From an uncultured Actinomycetes bacterium (lineage in GTDB: Bacteria > Actinomycetota > Thermoleophilia > Solirubrobacterales > Thermoleophilaceae), in the NCBI GenBank assembly GCA_946481495.1, contig CAMLNW010000067.1, forward strand, positions 1 to 11,538: a stretch of DNA of 11,538 bases. The letters run 5' to 3'. The notes below the pieces were generated by a model. The model did not search any database, was not told the origin of the DNA, and worked only from the letters and a program-made list of their open reading frames with translations. Position 1 is the stretch's first letter. Each line of letters begins with the position of its first letter. Below, in pieces: positions 6,270 through 11,016 of the stretch. The translations under genes and the position numbers were made by a program.

Positions 6270-7022
6270 ATGGCCGGGTTCTCGCGTTTGCGCGATGGCG
6301 TCCACGATGCGCCGTCCAGGGCTCGCGTCCCGCTGACAGCGCCCCGCGACCTTGCAACGCGCATTGCGGCCGGCGAGGTCACGCGCTGGTACGTCCACGC
6401 TCCGCGCGACCTAGACGCCGAATGCCGCTTCCGTGTCGGCCAGGTCTATGGCGTCCAGTACATGACCGTGGGTCGCCATCTCGGCTGGCAGCGCAAGAGG
6501 GCGTCTCAACCCCGGAGGATGGGCGAGACGGTCGGTCGCGTGAAGATCGTCAGCGTCGAGCGCCGCAAGCTGGGCGACGAGACGAACGCTCAGGCGAAGA
6601 TGGCTGGTTTCCACGACGCGGCCCAACTCCTGGCTCGCTGGACGGCCGAGAAGGGCTTGAAGCATCCAGAGCGCAAGGCGGTCTTTGTCGTGACGCTGGA
6701 GCCGGAGACGTGGGCGCAGGCGGACATGCTCGCCGCCGACTCCAGCCACGGCTACACGCGCAACCCCCAGCGGGCGCTGACCTCTGACAGGTCGGAGGTC
6801 GTGCGACCCGAACAGCTTCGCCCCCATTGGAAGGAGGAGGCGGACGCCCGCAAGCGCGCCGCTGAGGCCGCTGACGGCCACAGGCACAAGCAGCGCCAGC
6901 TTCGGGACATGATCCGTCGCGTTGCGCAGGAGGGCGCCAAGAAGGGGATCGACGTGGGTGATGACCTGGACGCGGTGCGTGCCGAGCTGAAGCGGATTCG
7001 AGAGAAGGTCGAGGCGACATGA
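6270..7022 (+). CDS. ASCH/PUA-like domain protein with C-terminal charged helical region (phage-encoded)
   Basis: This 250-residue protein is the first gene of the element. Residues about 52-127 look like an ASCH (PUA-like) domain. The strand-turn RVGQVYGVQ is followed by GRVKIVSVERRKLGD (89-103) and the helix AKMAGFHDAAQLLARW (109-124), the usual ASCH order of GRxxI, a LGD turn, EGF/AGF and a Trp. ASCH domains bind RNA or modified nucleic acid and are common in phages, but the role here is unknown. Residues 160-168 contain GYTRNPQRA. The last 65 residues are highly charged and probably a coiled coil. No good ribosome-binding site precedes the ATG. It overlaps the next gene by ATGA. Recognition is by motif only. 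Confidence 0.7.
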   Translation: MAGFSRLRDGVHDAPSRARVPLTAPRDLATRIAAGEVTRWYVHAPRDLDAECRFRVGQVYGVQYMTVGRHLGWQRKRASQPRRMGETVGRVKIVSVERRKLGDETNAQAKMAGFHDAAQLLARWTAEKGLKHPERKAVFVVTLEPETWAQADMLAADSSHGYTRNPQRALTSDRSEVVRPEQLRPHWKEEADARKRAAEAADGHRHKQRQLRDMIRRVAQEGAKKGIDVGDDLDAVRAELKRIREKVEAT

Positions 7023-7279
7023 GCGACCGAGAGTTGGTCCTAGATGCGATGCGTTCCGGCGAGTGGCTGCGCACGCAGTGGATTGCGAGGGTGGCATTCG
7101 GTCTCGGGACCGCCCCGTGGCACCACACGTATGCGCGACGAGTTCTCGCCGTCCTGGGACGGCTTGACGCCGACGGGGCGATTGAGAAGCGCAGCGCTGC
7201 TGAGGGGCGAAGCGGAGAGATTGCTGGCGTCCCGGTCAGGTTCTCAATACCGCGTACGGAGTGGCGGCTGGGGCGATGA
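7019..7279 (+). CDS. Small hypothetical phage protein, possibly winged helix
   Basis: This 86-residue protein starts at an ATG overlapping the preceding stop (ATGA), with GAGG 4 nt upstream. Residues 4-53 suggest helices ending in RRVLAVLGRLDADGAIEKR. This fits the third helix and first wing of a winged-helix fold (ADG turn followed by a basic strand), and GVPVRFSIP could be the last strand. It may be a small DNA-binding regulator. The family is not recognised. Its 3' end overlaps the next gene by ATGA. Confidence 0.6.
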   Translation: MSDRELVLDAMRSGEWLRTQWIARVAFGLGTAPWHHTYARRVLAVLGRLDADGAIEKRSAAEGRSGEIAGVPVRFSIPRTEWRLGR

Positions 7280-7467
7280 ACCCTCGCCGCCGCAAGAAAC
7301 GCTGTCGCCACACCGGCAAGATCCGCTGGATCGGGAAGTTGGAGGCCCAGATCGCGTTGGCGAACACGGCGCGCAGGGGCCGCGACGAGCAACGGGAATA
7401 CGAGTGCCCGCACTGTGGGGATTGGCACCTGACGAAGACGGCGAAGCGTGGGAGGATGGCTGCATGA
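7276..7467 (+). CDS. Small Cys/His-rich, zinc-ribbon-like protein
   Basis: This 63-residue, very basic protein carries Cys10-x-His12 near the N-terminus and CPHCGDWHLT with Cys44, Cys47 and His51, probably a zinc-binding knuckle. Short proteins with a YxCPHCGxWHLT ending are common in actinobacterial phages and plasmids; their function is not established. The ATG at 7276 is preferred over a GTG at 7261 because it forms the ATGA overlap with the preceding stop that is typical in this cluster. The small size and charge suggest nucleic-acid or protein binding. Confidence 0.65.
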   Translation: MNPRRRKKRCRHTGKIRWIGKLEAQIALANTARRGRDEQREYECPHCGDWHLTKTAKRGRMAA

Positions 7468-7775
7468 GCGATCACGTCGTGACGGACGAGCCATACGCGA
7501 TTCCCGGCACCGAGGACCAGGACGACGATCCGCTCGTCGCCCATCCCGTGCCGATGCGGAGACGCGACTTCTGGCGCGTGCTGCTGGGTCGCTACCGCTC
7601 CCAGATCGAGATTCGCCGCCGGATGTCACTGCGGAAGCGAAAGCGCATCATGCGCGAGGCCTTCACGCCCAGCGCGTTGGAGCAACGGCTTTATGAGTCG
7701 AATCCGATGCTCGACGCGCTGGAGGGTAAGTCAGGGCGCGTGCCCATCGTGAGGCGGAAGGACGACGAGGCGTGA
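7464..7775 (+). CDS. Hypothetical phage protein with acidic N-terminus and basic helix
   Basis: The protein has 103 residues and starts at an ATG overlapping the upstream stop, with GGAGG 8 nt before it. The first 25 residues are acidic (TEDQDDD at 16-22). Residues 32-65 are strongly basic and probably helical, with RRRMSLRKRKRIMRE the most charged stretch. No known domain is recognised. The frame is open further upstream to 7044, but that part runs over the two preceding genes and is not likely to be translated. It ends in a GTGA overlap with the next gene. Confidence 0.6.
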   Translation: MSDHVVTDEPYAIPGTEDQDDDPLVAHPVPMRRRDFWRVLLGRYRSQIEIRRRMSLRKRKRIMREAFTPSALEQRLYESNPMLDALEGKSGRVPIVRRKDDEA

Positions 7776-7960
7776 GCGCATTCGCCGAGGCGCTTGCCGT
7801 AGAGGTCAACGCTGCCGCGCGCGACGCACTGGTTGAGTTGCACGTCTGGATGAATGGGCCGCCGGTAGGTCGAGGATCGCGTGTCGAGGCTGCGGTCTGG
7901 GCGGATCGGATGCTCGCCGAGGGAAAGGCGGCCGCGATTTTGGAGGCGACCGAGGTATGA
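7772..7960 (+). CDS. Small hypothetical helical protein
   Basis: This 62-residue, alanine-rich, mostly helical protein starts with GTG within a GTGA overlap. It has neither a membrane segment nor a Cys/His motif. A Trp-containing segment (ELHVWMNGPP, residues 22-31) interrupts two helices. No family is recognised. It ends in an ATGA overlap, so it is translationally linked on both sides. Confidence 0.5.
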   Translation: MSAFAEALAVEVNAAARDALVELHVWMNGPPVGRGSRVEAAVWADRMLAEGKAAAILEATEV

Positions 7961-8187
7961 ACTTCTGGGATGCGGCGGTCGATGCGGACCCGGTTGAGCT
8001 GACGCCGGATCTGTTGCTTAAGACCGCCGACGCGATTCGCAACGCTCCGCCGCACCCCTGCTCGCTCGGCAGGCACGTCGTCAGCCCCCGTGCGCTCCAT
8101 ACACCAGGCGTCTACATCTGCCGGAACTGCATGGCGGCGGTAGGCGTTCCAGTCCCGCTCTCCGAGTTAGCCACGCACGATTCGTAA
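7957..8187 (+). CDS. Small hypothetical protein with possible zinc site
   Basis: This 76-residue protein starts at ATG, with GGAGG 10 nt upstream and an ATGA overlap. Cys35, His40 and the pair Cys55-x2-Cys58 (YICRNC) could form one zinc site. The N-terminal 30 residues are acidic and helical. It is the last gene of the first cluster and ends at TAA, followed by 387 bp without a gene. Function unknown. Confidence 0.55.
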   Translation: MNFWDAAVDADPVELTPDLLLKTADAIRNAPPHPCSLGRHVVSPRALHTPGVYICRNCMAAVGVPVPLSELATHDS

Positions 8188-8215
8188 GCATCCGTCCGCC
8201 GCGCGGTCTACCTTC

Positions 8216-8282
8216 GTGGAGCTGCTGGCCACCCCGCCAGGCTCCGCTACAAGCGCGGTCCCTTTGGCACTTCGGGTGTAGC
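8216..8282 (+). repeat. Two adjoining stem-loops at the start of the noncoding interval
   Basis: First stem: GGAGC (8218-8222) and CTGGC (8225-8229) pair with GCCAG (8236-8240) and GCTCC (8241-8245), with a 2-nt bulge and a 6-nt loop. Second stem: GCTACA (8246-8251) pairs with TGTAGC (8277-8282), with a small CAC/GTG hairpin inside. They share their junction base pairs, so they compete slightly. These are predicted by eye. Confidence 0.45.
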
Positions 8283-8307
8283 CCGTCTACGCCCTTCGCC
8301 GGCAGCA

Positions 8308-8323
8308 TTCTGACACGTCAGAA
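8308..8323. promoter_or_regulatory. Dyad TTCTGAC-n2-GTCAGAA (first copy), candidate operator or protein-binding site
   Basis: TTCTGACACGTCAGAA has perfect 7-nt arms around a 2-nt centre. It lies 121 bp after the last stop codon. The same arms recur at 10729-10743 in the other noncoding interval. Such short-spaced dyads are typical binding sites of dimeric helix-turn-helix proteins. The binding protein is unknown. Confidence 0.55.
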
Positions 8324-8345
8324 CTTTTGAACTTCCGCAGGGCGG

Positions 8346-8400
8346 GCCGCGACATGCGCGGCGACGTGGCGGAACAACCCGGATGCGGAACCGCCCCGGG
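8346..8400 (+). repeat. Pair of short GC-rich stem-loops
   Basis: GCCGCG (8346-8351) pairs with CGCGGC (8357-8362) over a 5-nt loop. CCCGG (8378-8382) pairs with CCGGG (8396-8400), enclosing a GCGG/CCGC inner stem (8385-8394). Short GC-rich stems arise often by chance in this DNA. Confidence 0.35.
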
Positions 8401-8425
8401 CGCGCTGTCGGTGACGGCAGGCAAC

Positions 8426-8461
8426 GCGAGCGGCGAGGGCCACTGGTCCTTAGCCGCTCGC
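8426..8461 (+). repeat. Long hairpin of 36 nt
   Basis: GCGAGCGGC (8426-8434) pairs perfectly with GCCGCTCGC (8453-8461). Inside it AGGGCC (8436-8441) pairs with GGTCCT (8445-8450), with one G-U pair. This gives about 16 pairs with a single bulge (A8452) and a 3-nt loop. GATCTTT follows, so a weak terminator is possible. Confidence 0.55.
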
Positions 8462-8497
8462 TGATCTTTCGGCCGAGGCGAGTTTCGGCCGTCCAAC

Positions 8498-8550
8498 ACT
8501 CCCGAGCGCGCCACTACACGCCCCCGCTCAAGTGGGCTGCGCTCGGGAGT
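8498..8550 (+). repeat. 12-bp perfect inverted repeat upstream of a ribosome-binding site
   Basis: ACTCCCGAGCGC (8498-8509) is exactly complementary to GCGCTCGGGAGT (8539-8550). A CCAC/GTGG inner stem (8511-8514, 8532-8535) lies in the 29-nt loop. The stem ends 24 nt before the ATG at 8575 and 9 nt before its AGGAGG, so it could affect translation of that gene. Confidence 0.55.
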
Positions 8551-8574
8551 ACCCCTGCCAGGAGGCGAGAGCAC

Positions 8575-8739
8575 ATGAAGCGCAGACGACCGCTGGAGTT
8601 TCTTGAGAATCCGACGCACTATCCGCGTCGGGAGCGGCCTCACGTCGCTCAGGAGTATTTCGAGAATCAGCAGGACGAGATAGCCGAAAGCCTCGCTTTC
8701 AAGCTGACCCCGAAGGCCCGCGAGGCGCTGGGTTTCTAG
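8575..8739 (+). CDS. Small hypothetical phage protein (54 aa)
   Basis: The ATG is chosen for the strong AGGAGG at 8560-8565, spaced 9 nt. The frame is open upstream, but only through the noncoding hairpin region. The protein is charged, with a basic start (MKRRRPLEF) and an acidic middle, ending in FKLTPKAREALGF. There is no known domain. It stops one base before the candidate terminase small subunit, so the two are probably co-translated. The leader from 8559 is almost the same as that of the gene at 9343. Confidence 0.6.
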   Translation: MKRRRPLEFLENPTHYPRRERPHVAQEYFENQQDEIAESLAFKLTPKAREALGF

Positions 8740-8740
8740 C

Positions 8741-9346
8741 GTGTCGAAGTACTCCGATCAGGACGTAGAGCGCGCGCTGCAATGCCGTGCGATTTGCGCT
8801 TCTGCGGGTGAGACGAGCCAGGCGTTGAACGCCGAGTTCGGTCTCGACATCCCGGAGCGCACGATTAGCGAGTGGGTGTCCAAGACCCACCGGGATCGCT
8901 ACGAGCAGATCCGTGCCGATATCGCCCCGAAGCTTCATGCGGCAATTGCGTCGGAGATGGAGGACTTGGCGGTCAAGATCGCCTTGGCCGAGCACGACGC
9001 CGTAGATCGCGTCACGGCCGAGCTGCCAAAGATGGACGGCAAGGACGCCGCCATCGCGCTCAAGAGCCTGAGCGCGGCGCGTGCGAGCGCTACGGACAAG
9101 GCGCTGGTCCTGCGCGGCAAGCCGAACCACATCACTTCGGCTTCGGAGCCCGCGGACATCTACGCCCGCCTGAAGCAGCTGGGCTACGAGATCCGCGTTG
9201 AGGGCCCCGAGACGGTCGAGGGCAGCGCTGAGGAAGTCATTGAGGACGCTCAGGAGGCGTACGTGGCCGGCGAGATCGAGGTTGAGCAACTAGAGGAGCG
9301 CGTAGGCGAGGCGCTTGCAAACGACGCAGGAGGCGAGAACACGTGA
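8741..9346 (+). CDS. Candidate phage terminase small subunit / helix-turn-helix DNA-binding protein
   Basis: This 201-residue protein starts with GTG one base after the preceding stop. Residues about 8-50 form a helix-turn-helix: a CRAICASAGETSQALNAEFG first part, then PERTISEWVSK with Trp45 in the recognition helix. A central helical region follows, with SATDKALVLRGKPN at about 116-129, a DKxxxLxGxP pattern often seen in small terminase-like phage proteins. The C-terminal 55 residues are acidic. Small terminases recognise the packaging site and load the large subunit. The large subunit here is encoded 1.7 kb downstream rather than next to it. The terminase role is inferred from the helix-turn-helix, length and context; a transposase-like or regulatory protein remains possible. 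Confidence 0.55.
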   Translation: MSKYSDQDVERALQCRAICASAGETSQALNAEFGLDIPERTISEWVSKTHRDRYEQIRADIAPKLHAAIASEMEDLAVKIALAEHDAVDRVTAELPKMDGKDAAIALKSLSAARASATDKALVLRGKPNHITSASEPADIYARLKQLGYEIRVEGPETVEGSAEEVIEDAQEAYVAGEIEVEQLEERVGEALANDAGGENT

Positions 9347-9615
9347 AGGCACATATCGAGAGGGCGAAGATCGAGTTGGAGACCGCCGCAGCCGCCATTG
9401 AGCGTGCTGCGCGCGCCCTGGCCTTGGCTGGGGCTGAGGCACCGAAGGCAGCACACGATCCGCTGCGCAGTCCGAGCCAGATGCTCAACGGCGACGATCC
9501 CGCGCTGACGGACTTCTGCACCTCCGCTAGCGAGGAGGCGAGGCTAGCCGAGAGTATTCGCCGTCGAGCGCGGGGCTTTGCTGACTACTTGCAAACAGTC
9601 GAGGCGAACTCGTGA
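9343..9615 (+). CDS. Small helical hypothetical protein
   Basis: This 90-residue protein has a GTG start, AGGAGG 9 nt upstream and a GTGA overlap. Residues 1-36 form an alanine-rich amphipathic helix. Residues 63-86 form a second helix rich in Arg and Glu. Between them is a loop around PSQMLNGDDPALTDFC. It is probably a coiled-coil protein. No family is recognised. Confidence 0.55.
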   Translation: MKAHIERAKIELETAAAAIERAARALALAGAEAPKAAHDPLRSPSQMLNGDDPALTDFCTSASEEARLAESIRRRARGFADYLQTVEANS

Positions 9616-9959
9616 GCGCCGAGATCATTCAGCCCCTCGACGGCCTAGACCCCGACCAGGCACGCGCCTACGGATTGGGCCACGCCGGTAAGCCGTTTGA
9701 CCTCTCGTTCGGTCTGCGTGTCGAGCCCCAAGACGAGCCGCTAGACGCTTTCAAGGCAAGCCTGACCCGCGACCTCATGATGTTCGCGGCGCAGGCCGAG
9801 CGCGCCCTGACGGCCTGGCACAAGGGCGTGATGGACCGCGAGCGGAAGCACTCGCCACTGGTCACCGTCAAGGATGCGCAGTTCGAGTGCGCCGGCTGCG
9901 GCCAGCCCTATGCACTGGAGGGCGTGAAGACGTGTCCGAGCTGCGAGGTGGCCCCATGA
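9612..9959 (+). CDS. Hypothetical protein with C-terminal zinc ribbon
   Basis: This 115-residue protein has a GTG start within a GTGA overlap and GAGG 7 nt upstream. The C-terminus carries two pairs, Cys93-x2-Cys96 and Cys108-x2-Cys111 (CAGC and CPSC, 11 residues apart), a typical zinc ribbon. The middle (residues 45-75) is helical and holds LMMFAAQAERALTAWH. The N-terminus includes LDPDQARAYGLGHAG. It is probably a small nucleic-acid- or protein-binding factor; the function is unknown. Its stop overlaps the next start (ATGA). Confidence 0.6.
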   Translation: MSAEIIQPLDGLDPDQARAYGLGHAGKPFDLSFGLRVEPQDEPLDAFKASLTRDLMMFAAQAERALTAWHKGVMDRERKHSPLVTVKDAQFECAGCGQPYALEGVKTCPSCEVAP

Positions 9960-10162
9960 AGGGTCCACGCTGGCTCTACCTGACGCACGCCTACGTGGTC
10001 GCCTTGGGCTTGGAGCGCTTCCCCGTAAAGCTACGCCGCTCCAAAGTCCTCCACGATCCAAGAGGCCCGATGCTGGCAGCGCCGCCCTCTCCCTACGTCG
10101 AGGGCGTGCGTCTCGATGGTGCGCTGTACCTGCGCGACGGCAAGAGCTGGAGGCTGGCATGA
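9956..10162 (+). CDS. Small basic hypothetical protein (68 aa)
   Basis: The ATG overlaps the preceding stop (ATGA) with GAGG just upstream. The N-terminal half is basic, with YLTHAYVVALGLERFPVKLR. The C-terminal half looks like a short beta hairpin, GVRLDGALYLRDGKSWRL. No family is recognised. It overlaps the next gene by ATGA. Confidence 0.5.
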   Translation: MKGPRWLYLTHAYVVALGLERFPVKLRRSKVLHDPRGPMLAAPPSPYVEGVRLDGALYLRDGKSWRLA

Positions 10163-10389
10163 GCGCGCTCGCTGTAGCCCTGAAGCCAGGCGACCGCTTC
10201 GAGAGCATCGATGGCGACACCCGCTATCGCATCCTCCATCTGCTGAACCCAGCCGACACACCCGAGGGCTTCGACTGCTACGTAGAGGCGACGAGAGCCA
10301 CCACGGGCCGCATGCGTGGCTACAACACGTACGCCGATCAGTTCATGGATGAGACGTTGACCAGGCAGACGCACCATCGGTGTAGCTGA
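10159..10389 (+). CDS. Small hypothetical protein (76 aa)
   Basis: The ATG has GGAGG 5 nt upstream and overlaps the previous stop. The sequence suggests a small beta barrel (LKPGDRFESIDGDTRYRIL, then FDCYVEATRA). It carries two Cys and a His pair near the end, with no clear metal site. No family is recognised. Its last base is the first base of the next start (TGATG). Confidence 0.5.
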   Translation: MSALAVALKPGDRFESIDGDTRYRILHLLNPADTPEGFDCYVEATRATTGRMRGYNTYADQFMDETLTRQTHHRCS

Positions 10390-10616
10390 TGGTTACCGTC
10401 GCTGGTCCAGCCCACAAGTTCGCGTCCTACGTAGAGGACGGCTTCCTCCACACAGAGGAATGGACGATAGGCACCGATGGTGTGCGTCGAGGGCGCTGCG
10501 AGTCGGTACGGCTGGCAGCGCTAGGGCTGACACGACGTGCGCAGCGTTCACTTGTGGGCCTGCCCACCGTCGTGGATGAGCGAATGCCGCACAACGCACT
10601 GCTCGTTGTACCCTAA
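10389..10616 (+). CDS. Small hypothetical protein (75 aa)
   Basis: The ATG overlaps the preceding stop by one base (TGATG) and has no ribosome-binding site of its own, so translation probably depends on re-initiation. The N-terminal half may be beta-stranded (FASYVEDGFLHTEEWTIG). Charged residues are spread throughout. No family is recognised. It closes the second gene cluster, at a TAA. Confidence 0.45.
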   Translation: MVTVAGPAHKFASYVEDGFLHTEEWTIGTDGVRRGRCESVRLAALGLTRRAQRSLVGLPTVVDERMPHNALLVVP

Positions 10617-10728
10617 CCGCGTGGGCTGGTGAAGCCTAGTCGGGCTAGCGTCTTGCCGCGCTCTGCGTTCGCGGATCGTGCGCGCACCTAACTATCTGTC
10701 GCCTTCGGCAGCGGCAGAGCTACTGCGC

Positions 10729-10752
10729 TTCTGACGGTCAGAACGTCTGACC
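10729..10752. promoter_or_regulatory. Dyad TTCTGAC-n1-GTCAGAA with a third half-site
   Basis: TTCTGACGGTCAGAA (10729-10743) is a palindrome of the same 7-nt arms as the copy at 8308, with a 1-nt centre. GGTCAGA (10736-10742) then forms a second, overlapping dyad with TCTGACC (10746-10752). This gives three half-sites in alternating orientation, as in a composite operator. It lies 113 bp after the last stop codon. Confidence 0.55.
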
Positions 10753-10822
10753 TCCGTCCCGTGCGGCCGAGGTACATCCCGCATTCCATGTGGTGCAGGC
10801 CGGCGATGTTCCGCGTTCTGTT

Positions 10823-10853
10823 CCTTTCACGTCGCTCAGCGCGTGCGTGAAGG
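10823..10853 (+). repeat. Stem-loop in the second noncoding interval
   Basis: CC-TTCACG (10823-10831, one bulged T) pairs with CGTGAAGG (10846-10853), giving eight pairs. A small CGC/GCG hairpin lies in the loop. It is predicted by eye and has no T-run after it. Confidence 0.35.
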
Positions 10854-10916
10854 CGCGAGAGACGCAAACCGCCCTCTCCCTGGGTTCGTAGGTCGAAGCC
10901 GATCCAGGCACCCCTA

Positions 10917-10953
10917 CGGGGGCGGGGGAGGGGTCGAATCTCGGCGGCCCCCG
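10917..10953 (+). terminator. GC-rich hairpin, weak terminator or alternative RNA fold
   Basis: CGGGGGC (10917-10923) is exactly complementary to GCCCCCG (10947-10953), loop 23 nt, followed by ATTCCTATTT. The T-tract is poor for an intrinsic terminator. An upstream stem CGTAGG/CCTACG (10887-10892 with 10913-10918) shares two bases, and CTCTCCC (10874-10880) can pair with the G-rich loop. The folds are thus partly exclusive, as in an attenuator. Confidence 0.3.
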
Positions 10954-11016
10954 ATTCCTATTTAGAGCCCGCTTCCGAAATTTCAACCCACTGATCGTGA
11001 CCCCCGGAGGTGTGCG

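Larger units (their letters stand above)
8188..8574. other. 387-bp noncoding interval rich in inverted repeats
   Basis: I see no credible gene on either strand. The longer frames crossing it lack ribosome-binding sites, or run into the neighbouring genes in the wrong frame. The interval holds a chain of inverted repeats at 8216-8247, 8246-8282, 8308-8323, 8346-8362, 8378-8400, 8426-8461 and 8498-8550. There is also a 9-bp direct repeat TTTCGGCCG at 8467-8475 and 8483-8491. It may encode a structured RNA, hold operators, or include a packaging site next to the terminase genes. Confidence 0.6.
10617..11016. other. 400-bp noncoding interval before the terminase large subunit
   Basis: No plausible gene is seen on either strand. 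The interval contains a 10-nt palindrome GTGCGCGCAC (10678-10687), a CCGCG/CGCGG stem (10656-10674), the dyad at 10729-10752, a hairpin at 10823-10853, two overlapping stems at 10887-10918 and 10917-10953, and the palindrome GAAATTTC (10977-10984). Its length and the placing of the dyad are close to those of the interval at 8188-8574. Confidence 0.6.

Noticed and set aside
6781..6800. TCTGAC-n-GTCGGA near-dyad similar to the intergenic dyads
   Set aside because: It is imperfect and lies in the middle of the ASCH gene; there is nothing to suggest a binding site.
6136..6999. Exact 14-base match GCTGAAGCGGATTC at 6136-6149 and 6986-6999
   Set aside because: The second copy is inside the ASCH gene and encodes an ordinary LKRI stretch. 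One such match in a window this size is possible by chance.
7044..7463. Upstream extension of the 103-residue protein gene
   Set aside because: The open frame overlaps two genes that have their own start/stop overlaps. The ATG at 7464 has a good ribosome-binding site and the same ATGA link as its neighbours.
6550..7629. Long open frame of 359 codons on the minus strand
   Set aside because: It lies opposite several overlapping plus-strand genes with ribosome-binding sites. Its product is Arg/Pro/Ser-rich with no domain, as expected for a shadow frame in GC-rich DNA.
8383..8574. Upstream extension of the 54-residue protein gene
   Set aside because: It would translate through the two strongest hairpins into an Arg-rich sequence with no ribosome-binding site, whereas AGGAGG precedes the ATG at 8575.
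10926..10950. T-arm-like GGGTCGAATCTC in the second noncoding interval, suggesting a tRNA
   Set aside because: No matching acceptor, D or anticodon stems can be built around it on either strand.
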